DNA from: Ignavibacteria bacterium
Lineage (GTDB): Bacteria > Bacteroidota > Ignavibacteria > Kapaibacteriales > UBA4661
DNA: 37,763 nt
Assembly (NCBI GenBank): GCA_014654705.1
Contig: JACVZY010000068.1
Coordinates: forward strand, 1 to 37,763
Reading direction: 5' to 3'
Numbering within the stretch: position 1 is the first letter of the stretch; every line of letters starts with the position of its first letter. The notes under the pieces were generated by a model that was not told where the DNA came from, searched no databases, and saw nothing but the letters and a program-made list of their open reading frames with translations. Positions 25,811-34,701 of the stretch are shown in pieces. Position numbers and translations under genes: made by a program.

Positions 25811-28800
25811 TTAGAGTGGCAACCGACGGATACAAAGCATTGTCATATCATCGTATTGTGGTGCTTCCCCGGCAAATATTTTTACGCGCTTGAATAATGT
25901 TTCAAGAGCAATTTGGGGAGTTTCCGCATCAGTAATATCTTCAATATCGTTGTGATAGCGCGTGTCAGTGTATTCTTTCGCAGCACTATTTTTGGCTTCG
26001 GTAATACCGTCGGTATTGAAAAAAAGATAATCGCCTGCTTGAATGCTAATCCCCTGTTCAATTACTGTAGGATCGTAGAGCTTTGGCGCAATTGGTCCAC
26101 AGGCTTTGCCTTTGGTATTGATAAGTTCTTTACGTTTTGTTGTGGGATTCCAGAGAACACACGGGTCATGTCCGCCGGAGGTGTACATGAACGTATGTGC
26201 CTTCGTATCCAGAATTGCAACAAATAAGGTGATAAAACTTCCGCGCTTCATCGCGCTCTTCATCATTTTATTGACGATTTTGAGCATCGTTGCCGGACTG
26301 ATTGTACGTCCTGCTTCCAATGCAAAACATGCAATCTCTGTGCGTAATACGTTCAAAGCAGCACTCATATACAATGCAGCAGGCATACCTTTTCCAGACA
26401 CATCACCAATAACAATCAAATACTTACCATCACTCACTTCCAGCACATCATACAAATCTCCGCCCGCTTCTTTTGCCATTTCACAAAGAGCTGCTAGTTC
26501 ATAGCCTTCAATTTTTGGTAGTTCTTTGGGTAACATTCCGAGCTGAATAGAAGCCGCCATTTCCATTTCTTTTTTCAAGCGTTCCATTTGCGTCATGCTT
26601 TGTACGAGCATAGCATTTTCAATTGAAACAGCTACTTGAGATGATAGCACATTCAAAACTTGTATCCTGTCAGGGGTGAATGCTTCGGTTGCGAGATTAT
26701 TTTCCAAATAGAGTACACCAACCAATTTCCCTTGATTCACGATAGGATTACACAGCACAGATTTTACGTTGTTACCTTTGATATAGCTATCATTAGCATA
26801 CTCGCTTGATGCACTTGCATCACCCAACACAATCGGTGTAAGTAATCGTGCCGCCGTATTAATGATAGAAAGTGATGCACTAGTTGATTTTTCTAACGGA
26901 ATATGCTGAAGAATAATCGGCGCTTCCGCATCGGCGCTTTCGGCTTGAATGAACAGATTTCCTTGTTCGCCGTGTTGCTCGTTCAATGCAATCACACATT
27001 TTTGTGCGCCAGCATTTTCTTTCAAAATAATGAGCATTTTTTCCAATAATGAACGTAGTTCTATCTCTCCGGCAAGTGTTTGTGACGATTTGATGACCGA
27101 GAGCATATCTAAACTACCACTACTTTCGTTGACAGACGTTTTGCGACTATTTGTCTGTACGATACTTGCTTGTGGGGTTTTAAGATTATACGCAGCAAAT
27201 TCATGCTGAATTTGGGCAACCTTTGCTGTTGCTCCCCATGTATAATAATTTTCAAGTGCTTTTTGCAAATATACCTCAGCAACAGTGGTGTTTTTGGCAC
27301 GAAGGTAGAATCGAGCGGCGGCTTCGTAAGCAATACAAACCACATTCTGGAATTTGTTCGTTTTTGCCGTTGAAATTGCTTGCTCATACATTCGGGCAGC
27401 TTCGCTATGGTTGCCCGTTGCTGCAAGGTATTCTGCTTGCAGAAGCTCGTAGAAATGCTGTGCATTGAAGGGCATGAGCGAAGCCATTTTTTTGTGGAAT
27501 TTCAAGCGTTTCGTGCCTTCGCTGATATACTTTTGCTTCGACTTAATATCTTGATGAACAAGCGCAAAAAATGCCATCCCTTCGTAAAAACGCTGTGAAG
27601 GAATAAAAAATGAGCCGGTCATGTAATCAAGATATTTTTGGAACTCCGGAGCATAGACATCAATAATATTGCGGTAGTTTCCCCAAAAAAATGCCAGCGT
27701 CGTTTTAGCAAAAAATGCCTCTGCAATATTTGACTTCCGCCCGATTCGGCGTGACACTTCAATTTCGGATTCGCTGTAATGCTCGCCATCTAAACACTCA
27801 GGGTCGAGGCGTTCATTCGTGAGATTCCATGCGGTTTGTGCAAAAATGCTCACATAATCTACTGCGCTTTGCTGCTTCACTTTTTGACAGGCATGCAAGG
27901 CAATCTGCGATTCAGCAATAATTTCCTGTATCGGTGCGCCGTGGAAATACAGCGTGTACGGCATATCACCAATCGCGTATCCGGCATATTCCATATCACC
28001 GTATTCCAACGCTTGCTGATAAATATCGTAAAAGAGCTTTTTTGAATTTTGAATCGGCTCAAACCAGTAACTGAGCAAAAATGAATAGGTGAATTTTGCA
28101 AGATGATAAAATTTTCTTCCTTCGTCTTTATAGTACTCAATCATCTTGAGGGCAAAGTCGCTTAGTTCTTTTGCCCCTTTCACATCTCCCAATACTGCCG
28201 CGAGCACAGCGCTATAATTCATAAAAGAAACTGCCGAAAGAGGCATAAAACCGTACTTTGTATAAAGTGCAATGGAGGCAGGCGAAAACGATGCCGAAAG
28301 ATTGAGGTCGCAATTATAGGCAGAGCCAGAGATTGCGCCCATAATGTTACACGCTGCTTTTACGCGCTCATCTGTAAGTGGCTTGAGTGTAGAGAGATCA
28401 GGAACACCCCGTCTGAGTGCAATTTTCGCTTGTACTATGGCTTTCCCTGCGGTGAGTTGTGTGCCTTTTGCAGGAAATTTTACACCCAATGAACGCAGTG
28501 CCGCAAGCCCAACACGTACTGCTTCTTCATGTTCAGAACGAAGTTTGTGCGAATAGATACGTGTGTTTGCAGCCGGAATAGAATCCATAAAATTTTTCAC
28601 ATTTGCCCGAATCTCATCAATAATTACATTCATGGTTTCGTAGTGACCAAGGAGCATTTGTAGCTCGGCAGTTTGATTTGCAACATCAAGTGTCAAATCA
28701 TATCTACGCTTCCACGCATCTGTTCCTAAGAGATTGTGTGCGGTCTCTGCGTACACGAGAGCTGGTTCATATGCCGCCGATTCTTTTGCTTTTTTTGCTG

Positions 28801-31105
28801 CTTCTATGTTTAGAACTGCGTATTCATCGCGCTCTTGCTGTGTGACAGCATAATCAAGACCTTGATTGATTTGATTGACAATGTCGAAGATTTTTTCTTC
28901 TCGTTCTTCAGGGGAAGAAGTGGTGAGTAAAATTGTACCAATAGTATAATGTGTTTTTGCACGAACTTCTTCTGACAGCATTGAATATGCCGCTTGCTGT
29001 ACACGATCGTGTAAGAACCTATCTACTGCATTCATAGCAGATACAACTTCCTCAGTTGAGGAATGTGTGTCAAGACCTTTGAGCAGTTGATGCGCGTCGC
29101 CTTTCGGAATAATCATACCTTCTTGTACTGCCGACCACAAATCCAGTGCGACAGTGGGAACACTTTTTCCACTTGCCGAGGCAAGAGTTTGTAAACTAAA
29201 TTGATTACCGACACAGGCACCCAGTTGTAAAATTTCTTGCGTCTGTAGAGGCAGTTTTTTCATTTTGTTTACCATCAGTTCCACAACATTATCGGTAATA
29301 CCCTTGGCATTGATGTCTTGTACGTTCCATGCCCAACGGTTCGCTGCCCGATCAAAATTGAGGAGATTCTCATCATTCAGGGTCTTCAAAAATTCCGTCA
29401 TAAAAAAAGGATTACCGCCCGTTTTGTCCATAACGAGTTGTGCGAGGTCGGCAACATTCTTCGGTGAGGTTTTCAGTGTATCGGCGAGCATTTCTTCGAT
29501 GGTTGCCTTCACCAGTGGCTGCAAAATAATAGTTTCAACAGGGTAACCGGATTTTTTGATTTCCTCAACAGTTAAAATAAAAGGATGAGCAGGATTGACT
29601 TCGTTATCGCGGTACGCACCAATAACAAGCAAATGAGAAGGCTCATTATTTGCGAAGAGTGTTTTCGCAAGATTGAGTGTTGCACCATCAGCCCATTGCA
29701 AGTCGTCAATAAACATGACGAGGGGATGTTCTTTTTGAGCAAAAACACGAATGAATTTATCAAAGGTGAGATAAAAACGGTTCTGATTTTCGCTTGCTGC
29801 AAGCTCTATTACTGGTTTCTGCTTACCAATAACACGCTCTAATTCAGGAACAACCTCAACAATAACCTGTGCATTTTCTCGAAGTGCATCGGTTATTTTC
29901 CTTTTCCAAATGTTCAACTGTTCGTTTGATTCACTCAGAAGCTGTTTCATCAAACCACGAAAGGCTTGAACTATTGCACTAAACGGGATATTGCGTTGAA
30001 ATTGGTCAAACTTCCCTGAAATAAAATATCCACGCTTTTCGGTAATAGGTTTGTGGGTTTCGTAAATAAGGGCAGATTTACCTACTCCAGAATATCCCCC
30101 AACAAGCAATAATTTGGATTCTCCGGTCTCTGCAGCATGATGAAAAGCATCCAAAAGCTGTTTTGTCTCACCTTCACGACCATAGAGTTTTTGTGGAATA
30201 GAGAATTTGGAAGAAATGTCATTTTTTCCCGCAATAAAATCTGAAATCTTGCCTTGTGTCGTCCATTGCAATAGACATTCTTGAAGATCTGCTTGTAATC
30301 CGTGTGCTGTATTATAGCGATTTTCAGCGTTTTTGGATAAGAGCTTCATCACAATGTCTGAAACTATTCGCGGAATCTTGTTGTCAATATCGTGAGGTGC
30401 TGAAGGCTGCTTAGCGATATGTGCGTGAATAATCTGCATTTGGTCATCGCCCGTTGCCGGAAGTGTACCTGTCAGCAGCTCGTATAAGACCACACCAAGT
30501 GAGTAAAAATCCGTACGGTAATCAATGGTACGATTCATTCGCCCTGTTTGCTCCGGCGAAATGTAGTGTAAGTCGGCTTGTAGAGCAGCGACAGCAGAGA
30601 TTTCTTGCTTTTCCGATGATAAGCGTGAAGCCAATCGGAAATCAAGAAGCAGCACATTTATTGCCTGACCTCGCCCTTGAATAAAGAGGCTGTATGGTGA
30701 AATATCCTTGTACATAATATTTGCATCGTGCAGCATAGCCAGTACAGATGCCGTTTTTACGGCAAACGAAAGGGTATCGTCAAGGTTCCAATTTTTCTTT
30801 GCTGCTTGATATAATGGTTCTACATGGTTAGAATCAAGAACGAGAGCCGCTTCGCTGCGCGTATTGAAAAATTCAAGCGCTCTGGGAATAGCTTGCGAAG
30901 CTACATTTGCATCTAAGGAACTGAGTTCCTTCATAATATCATACTGAGATCGAAATGCCGCAATTGTTTGTGCTGATAAACCCTCGGATAAAAGAACATT
31001 TACAATGGCGTTTTTTTTCGTTGCCGTGTGCTCGGCAATATAGACTGTTGATTCGGAGCGCTGAATGAGGACATTACCAAGCGTATAAGCACCAAGATTT
31101 GACAT
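25811..31105 (-). CDS. Giant signalling protein: (pseudo)kinase, AAA ATPase, GAF, PP2C phosphatase
   Basis: The 1764 residues contain four parts. Residues 1-280 are a Ser/Thr kinase-like domain with degenerate motifs: no Gly loop, the beta3 Lys replaced by Asn36, the loop Asn replaced by Ser139, and DFG changed to DFR (155-157), while Asp134 remains. Residues about 305-610 are an AAA_16 ATPase (Walker A GGYSGVGKS 336-344, Walker B FIDDLQWAD near 465-473). A long helical repeat region follows. Around 1370-1500 is a GAF domain, and from about 1504 a SpoIIE/PP2C phosphatase with metal Asp1550, Asp1553, Asp1568, Asp1699 and Asp1752/1753. The usual relatives end in a histidine kinase; here the output is RsbU-like, expected to dephosphorylate the adjacent STAS protein. 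Confidence 0.92.
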   Translation of the reverse strand: MSNLGAYTLGNVLIQRSESTVYIAEHTATKKNAIVNVLLSEGLSAQTIAAFRSQYDIMKELSSLDANVASQAIPRALEFFNTRSEAALVLDSNHVEPLYQAAKKNWNLDDTLSFAVKTASVLAMLHDANIMYKDISPYSLFIQGRGQAINVLLLDFRLASRLSSEKQEISAVAALQADLHYISPEQTGRMNRTIDYRTDFYSLGVVLYELLTGTLPATGDDQMQIIHAHIAKQPSAPHDIDNKIPRIVSDIVMKLLSKNAENRYNTAHGLQADLQECLLQWTTQGKISDFIAGKNDISSKFSIPQKLYGREGETKQLLDAFHHAAETGESKLLLVGGYSGVGKSALIYETHKPITEKRGYFISGKFDQFQRNIPFSAIVQAFRGLMKQLLSESNEQLNIWKRKITDALRENAQVIVEVVPELERVIGKQKPVIELAASENQNRFYLTFDKFIRVFAQKEHPLVMFIDDLQWADGATLNLAKTLFANNEPSHLLVIGAYRDNEVNPAHPFILTVEEIKKSGYPVETIILQPLVKATIEEMLADTLKTSPKNVADLAQLVMDKTGGNPFFMTEFLKTLNDENLLNFDRAANRWAWNVQDINAKGITDNVVELMVNKMKKLPLQTQEILQLGACVGNQFSLQTLASASGKSVPTVALDLWSAVQEGMIIPKGDAHQLLKGLDTHSSTEEVVSAMNAVDRFLHDRVQQAAYSMLSEEVRAKTHYTIGTILLTTSSPEEREEKIFDIVNQINQGLDYAVTQQERDEYAVLNIEAAKKAKESAAYEPALVYAETAHNLLGTDAWKRRYDLTLDVANQTAELQMLLGHYETMNVIIDEIRANVKNFMDSIPAANTRIYSHKLRSEHEEAVRVGLAALRSLGVKFPAKGTQLTAGKAIVQAKIALRRGVPDLSTLKPLTDERVKAACNIMGAISGSAYNCDLNLSASFSPASIALYTKYGFMPLSAVSFMNYSAVLAAVLGDVKGAKELSDFALKMIEYYKDEGRKFYHLAKFTYSFLLSYWFEPIQNSKKLFYDIYQQALEYGDMEYAGYAIGDMPYTLYFHGAPIQEIIAESQIALHACQKVKQQSAVDYVSIFAQTAWNLTNERLDPECLDGEHYSESEIEVSRRIGRKSNIAEAFFAKTTLAFFWGNYRNIIDVYAPEFQKYLDYMTGSFFIPSQRFYEGMAFFALVHQDIKSKQKYISEGTKRLKFHKKMASLMPFNAQHFYELLQAEYLAATGNHSEAARMYEQAISTAKTNKFQNVVCIAYEAAARFYLRAKNTTVAEVYLQKALENYYTWGATAKVAQIQHEFAAYNLKTPQASIVQTNSRKTSVNESSGSLDMLSVIKSSQTLAGEIELRSLLEKMLIILKENAGAQKCVIALNEQHGEQGNLFIQAESADAEAPIILQHIPLEKSTSASLSIINTAARLLTPIVLGDASASSEYANDSYIKGNNVKSVLCNPIVNQGKLVGVLYLENNLATEAFTPDRIQVLNVLSSQVAVSIENAMLVQSMTQMERLKKEMEMAASIQLGMLPKELPKIEGYELAALCEMAKEAGGDLYDVLEVSDGKYLIVIGDVSGKGMPAALYMSAALNVLRTEIACFALEAGRTISPATMLKIVNKMMKSAMKRGSFITLFVAILDTKAHTFMYTSGGHDPCVLWNPTTKRKELINTKGKACGPIAPKLYDPTVIEQGISIQAGDYLFFNTDGITEAKNSAAKEYTDTRYHNDIEDITDAETPQIALETLFKRVKIFAGEAPQYDDMTMLCIRRLPL

Positions 31106-31201
31106 AGCGTATTTGGAAAAAAGTACGAGAACGGATATAGGGGGTTATTCACAGAGGGCAAGTATTTCTCTTGAGAAATAACAATCAACAAAACCAACAC
31201 C

Positions 31202-31558
31202 TCAATTTGCGCAAATGGTTTCGGCAGTCTCAATCGTTTGGCAGTCCTCAAAGTATGAGAGAAAGCCCAGCAAATCAAGCACTCTGCGAAAACTATCAGA
31301 AAGCCCGACAAATATTACTTTCCCACCTTCTTCTTCTAATTGTTCGTACAGCGACATAAACACACCAACCCCTGCACTTGAGACAAACTCAACTTCATCT
31401 ACTTTGAAAATTAGTGAACGTGAAGCATTAGCATTAAAAATATCTTGCATTGCTTCATAGAGCATTTCAGAAGTATCGAGGTTAATAAAACCAGCAAGAT
31501 GGACAACAGCATATTGAACTGACGCTGTTGATACTTCGATAGAAAGTTCTTCAGTCAT
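31202..31558 (-). CDS. STAS-domain anti-sigma factor antagonist (RsbV/SpoIIAA-like)
   Basis: This 118-residue single STAS domain is the switch protein of partner-switching systems. The expected phosphoacceptor is Ser61 in FVSSAGVGVF (the position of SpoIIAA Ser58); the usual preceding Asp is Ser60 here. It starts the same-strand series, 96 nt before the gene for its probable phosphatase, and its probable kinase is the RsbW-like protein at 20077-20685. When unphosphorylated it should bind the RsbW-like kinase and free that kinase's target, which I cannot identify here. Confidence 0.92.
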   Translation of the reverse strand: MTEELSIEVSTASVQYAVVHLAGFINLDTSEMLYEAMQDIFNANASRSLIFKVDEVEFVSSAGVGVFMSLYEQLEEEGGKVIFVGLSDSFRRVLDLLGFLSYFEDCQTIETAETICAN

Positions 31559-31931
31559 GGGAATTCCTATAATAAAAATTGGGATTGTGGTTCAAAAGGC
31601 GAAGTGAGTTAAAGTTTTCTTTGCTATTTACGATATCAGTTTGCTCAAATTTGTTTTGACGAGTTGGATTTAAGAAATAGGCGCATTGGTAAACGTTGAA
31701 AATAAAAAATAAGTTTATCGGTAATATACAAAATCCAGAAAGGGAGCGCTAGTGTCGGATGTAACGAAAAACCCGTTACAATCGTTGTTGCAACATCTAT
31801 TTTGCTCAATTTTTTTCTCCTAAGTGCAACTAAGAAAAACAATTGCCCAGAACCATGCTCCGGCAAACTTTTTTTCGGAACGTGCATTTTTTTTACGATT
31901 TCTTGACTGGCAATTTGCCAATGCTCTTCCC
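31559..31931. other. Intergenic region between the STAS gene and the T9SS cargo gene
   Basis: I see no supported gene. The region should hold the promoter of the STAS-led operon. It also carries copy 2 of the dispersed repeat at 31746-31780. A 105-codon minus-strand frame overlaps the T9SS gene end but looks like read-through rather than a protein. Confidence 0.5.
31746..31780. repeat. Dispersed intergenic repeat, copy 2
   Basis: GCGCTAGTGTCG (31746-31757) is followed after two bases by the dyad TGTAACG-aaaaacc-CGTTACA (31760-31780). This is the same outer block and dyad as at 15378-15434 upstream of cas6, but without the middle GTCACG dyad. Confidence 0.6.
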
Positions 31932-32894
31932 TCACCTCACCACCAAAACCTTCTCCCGCCACTCACCACCACCAGTTTTGACAACCAGAAAATATATTCC
32001 CTGAGCCACATCGCCCACCGACACCCGAACACTCTGCTCGCCTGCGGCATGGTAAGCGGTGGTGAGGTGCCGTGCATGACCACGCATATCTACCAGCGAA
32101 ATTTCCACCGTGCCGGATGCGTTCATTTGAAAACCGACGGTGCAATCATTGTTTATCGGTGCAGGAGCTATGCGGACATTGGTAAGAGCAAGTTGTTTCT
32201 CGTGCTGAACCGATGTGAGCGGAGCACGCAGGCGACGTAGCGAATCCAGAAACCGTTGGTTGGCGGGGTTGTTGGCAAGACCAAATCGTGCTTGGGCAAC
32301 AGTTCCGGCACGATTGCCGTTGTAATCGGTTGTGTCTCCTCTGGGATTATCCGGCAGTGCGTATGGTGTGGCAGTACCAGTATTATCGGAAGTTCTCAAG
32401 AGGGGTGTTATTCCCGAAACAGTAGCAATCGAAAGTCCAGCACTCAAGGCATGAACACTCCCGCTTGTACCGCTAATGGTTGCGCCGGGACGTTTTATCA
32501 TTACCATGTCGGCAGTTGCAATATCAAAAGCACCGCTCTTCGTGAAATAAACACTATTGTCCAAGCCGACCGTTACAACCGTGTCGCCCAGTTTTTGCAC
32601 AGAAACATTACTGACTGGCAGAACCAACAATGTACCTGCCGGAATACGTTGCCAAAACTGGCTGTTGGCGAACCGATAACTACCCGAACCCATGCTCACA
32701 GAATCAGAGTTGAATCCACCAGAGGTAGCAAAGTCCCGCAGAATATAACCCCGCAGGTCGAAATTGTCGCGCACGACTAACACTTCAACCGTATCAATGA
32801 GATTATCACCGCCATTGCGGTATTTATTGATAACCACATCTTGAGCAAAGAGCGGTGCTGCATACAGAAAAACAACGAGAAGAAGTAAGCGCAT
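31932..32894 (-). CDS. Secreted protein with type IX secretion sorting domain
   Basis: The 320-residue protein begins with a clear signal peptide (MRLLLLVVFLYAAPLFAQ). Its first domain (VVINKYRNGGDNLIDTVEVLV to FDLRGYILRDF) looks like a lamin-tail-type beta fold found in secreted Bacteroidota proteins. The last ~75 residues (TVEISLVDMRGHA, GIYFLVVKTGGGEWREKVLVVR) match a type A T9SS sorting domain, so the protein should be exported to the outer surface and processed. I start it at 32894 because the signal peptide begins there. It follows the Cys-rich gene by 52 nt. Its function is unknown. Confidence 0.83.
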   Translation of the reverse strand: MRLLLLVVFLYAAPLFAQDVVINKYRNGGDNLIDTVEVLVVRDNFDLRGYILRDFATSGGFNSDSVSMGSGSYRFANSQFWQRIPAGTLLVLPVSNVSVQKLGDTVVTVGLDNSVYFTKSGAFDIATADMVMIKRPGATISGTSGSVHALSAGLSIATVSGITPLLRTSDNTGTATPYALPDNPRGDTTDYNGNRAGTVAQARFGLANNPANQRFLDSLRRLRAPLTSVQHEKQLALTNVRIAPAPINNDCTVGFQMNASGTVEISLVDMRGHARHLTTAYHAAGEQSVRVSVGDVAQGIYFLVVKTGGGEWREKVLVVR

Positions 32895-32946
32895 AATGGA
32901 TGAATACACTGAATGGAGAAAATTAGTTGTGGGGAGTCGTCGTCGA

Positions 32947-33138
32947 CTACTTCTTTTCTTTCTTTGTAGAAGGGGTCGTGACCGAACAAGCACCACATTT
33001 GCCGCCATCTTTACAATGTTTGCAGCGACTACAATTTTTACAAACTTTGCAGGTGGCAGAGCCGGTGCATTTGCCGCCGCTGTACGCGGGGAGCACGGCA
33101 AACACCAAGAGCAAAAAAGCTATACCGTATGTTTTCAT
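32947..33138 (-). CDS. Small exported cysteine-rich peptide
   Basis: This 63-residue protein has a signal peptide (MKTYGIAFLLLVFAVLPAYS) and a mature part with eight Cys in about 30 residues (GKCTGSATCKVCKNCSRC and so on) before a Lys-rich tail. The Cys spacing suggests metal binding or dense disulfides; no family is certain. Its ATG overlaps the stop of the 126-residue gene (ATGA), so it is translationally coupled to the nuclease cassette upstream. That link is odd for an exported peptide. Confidence 0.78.
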   Translation of the reverse strand: MKTYGIAFLLLVFAVLPAYSGGKCTGSATCKVCKNCSRCKHCKDGGKCGACSVTTPSTKKEKK

Positions 33139-33515
33139 GCTGCTTGCATCTCCTTTCGGTTTACAAACGTATCTTTGTGTTTGATGTACCGCTTGTAGCA
33201 GTAATTGGTCAATTTCACGAACGTATTTGTCGCTTGCCCCGCCAAGTTCTGGTCAGGTTGCTCATTGAGGCATTCGTGAAACTCAAAGCCGGGCATTCCC
33301 ATAATTGTTGAGATAGTAACGAGCGGCTCAGGAAACACGTCGGATTCAAATTCACTTTGAATCCACTCTATCGCTGGCAGCAGCCTTTTTCGCAAACCCT
33401 TGTCCAGTGTGCTGTCCGCAATGGCTTGTAGTTTGGTATATCGAAATGGCATTTTGTTGGTGTCCGTCAAAATAATCAGCACTTCGAGGTAATTGATGTA
33501 GTTTTCGATTTTCAT
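33135..33515 (-). CDS. Hypothetical 126-residue protein coupled to the HsdR-N nuclease
   Basis: The protein starts MKIENYINYLEVLIILTDTNK and is largely helical with aromatic and charged residues (AIEWIQSEFESDVFPEPL; NTFVKLTNYCYKRYIKHKD). I recognise no family. The start at 33515 overlaps the nuclease stop by 4 nt (ATGA), and the stop overlaps the Cys-rich gene start the same way. This fixes the start and implies balanced expression with both. A helper, immunity or regulatory role for the nuclease is a guess. Confidence 0.75.
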   Translation of the reverse strand: MKIENYINYLEVLIILTDTNKMPFRYTKLQAIADSTLDKGLRKRLLPAIEWIQSEFESDVFPEPLVTISTIMGMPGFEFHECLNEQPDQNLAGQATNTFVKLTNYCYKRYIKHKDTFVNRKEMQAA

Positions 33516-34624
33516 ATCGCTTGCATGGGATAAATAGTTTTTTTGACGTACATCTGCACAGCCGCAGCAAAATCTCGCTTGTGGAGGTACAGGTCGGCGA
33601 TGCCGCCAATCTCTTTTTTTACTTCGCCTTTCTCGGAAAACAAGCCCAAGAACTTTCGGGGATTGTTGAAATAGAAGCGGCATATCTGCTGGCGTGGGTT
33701 GCCGTCGAGCAGGACATTAAAGTAGGACACTGTGTCTTTGAACTGCACTCGGTCGGGCGTGATGATGTCGTGCAAGAGCGTCCGCACCGTGTAGAACCCT
33801 TCCCATTCCTCGACCGTCGTTACGATTTCTTTGCCTCCTCCGACCGATTGCCCGTTCTCGGAGGCAGTGCCGTTCTGCAAACCCGCTAGTTGTGCCGTTT
33901 TGAGAGTTTGATGGACGCGGTTTTGCACCACGTTCTCCAATGCCTTTTTCACGATGGAACGCATGATGTCGGCGTTCTTGGCGGTGAACTTTGCGTTTGC
34001 ATCCGAGGCATTGATGAGCAACCTCACGAACTCGTCGCTGGGGCTGTCCAGTTGGCGGACGAGATATGCTTTGATGTTTTCGGTGTGCATGAGTTGGGTG
34101 GCGGTGCGGGTCACGTCGTCCACATCGAAGGTCTCACGGGTAAACTGTGATAGTTCTTCAATCATAATCGTCTCCGGCTTGGTGAAATCAACCGTGAAAA
34201 ATGGTGCGCTGTCCAGCACATTCGGATTTTCGGTGTCGGTGTAGAAGAGATACCGCACGCCATCGGTCAGAATCGCAATCCGGCATGGCAAGAGCGTCCC
34301 GAAGTAACGATACAACTGCGAAGCATGAGTGCTTTCGAGTTTTGCGCCCGGCATCTTGCACTCAATGATGAACGCAATTTTCCCTTTTTTCATCACCGCA
34401 TAGTCCACCTTTTCCCCTCGTTTGATGCCCGTGTCGGCAGTAAATTCGGGAATGACCTCAAGCGGATTGAAAATATCCCAGCCCAAAACGAATTGCAGAA
34501 AGGGAAGCACAAGGGCGTGTTTGGCAGCCTCTTCGGTTTGGCATTTGGAAGAGGATGCCCGAATGTGCGCCACCAGCCCGTTGACGTTGCTCTCAACTTT
34601 TTTTTCGATTTCGGTGCGGGTCAT
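33512..34624 (-). CDS. Stand-alone HsdR N-terminal-type nuclease
   Basis: The 370-residue protein has the type I restriction HsdR N-terminal nuclease domain without the translocase. The PD-(D/E)xK motif is visible: Asp74 in EKVDYAVM, then Glu88 and Lys90 in AFIIECKM. FLQFVLGWDIFNPLEVIPEF upstream is typical of this domain. The C-terminal half (VEEWEGFYTVRTLLHDII, then QICRFYFNNPRKFLGLF) resembles a domain often attached to such nucleases. No methylase or specificity subunit is present, so it is not an ordinary type I system. It lies 77 nt after the OLD gene. Confidence 0.87.
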   Translation of the reverse strand: MTRTEIEKKVESNVNGLVAHIRASSSKCQTEEAAKHALVLPFLQFVLGWDIFNPLEVIPEFTADTGIKRGEKVDYAVMKKGKIAFIIECKMPGAKLESTHASQLYRYFGTLLPCRIAILTDGVRYLFYTDTENPNVLDSAPFFTVDFTKPETIMIEELSQFTRETFDVDDVTRTATQLMHTENIKAYLVRQLDSPSDEFVRLLINASDANAKFTAKNADIMRSIVKKALENVVQNRVHQTLKTAQLAGLQNGTASENGQSVGGGKEIVTTVEEWEGFYTVRTLLHDIITPDRVQFKDTVSYFNVLLDGNPRQQICRFYFNNPRKFLGLFSEKGEVKKEIGGIADLYLHKRDFAAAVQMYVKKTIYPMQAI

Positions 34625-34701
34625 TGTCTTGTGCTGTTAGGGTTGGATGGGTGTTGGTAAACGTTGGCGAATAAAGCGGCTGTTTGATGAGCGGTGTAGT
34701 G

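Noticed and set aside
31645-31962. 105-codon minus-strand frame upstream of the STAS gene
   Set aside because: It overlaps the T9SS gene end in another frame, contains the dispersed repeat and looks like chance.
33512-34624. Type I restriction-modification system
   Set aside because: Only the HsdR N-terminal nuclease domain is present. There is no translocase, methylase or specificity gene in the window.
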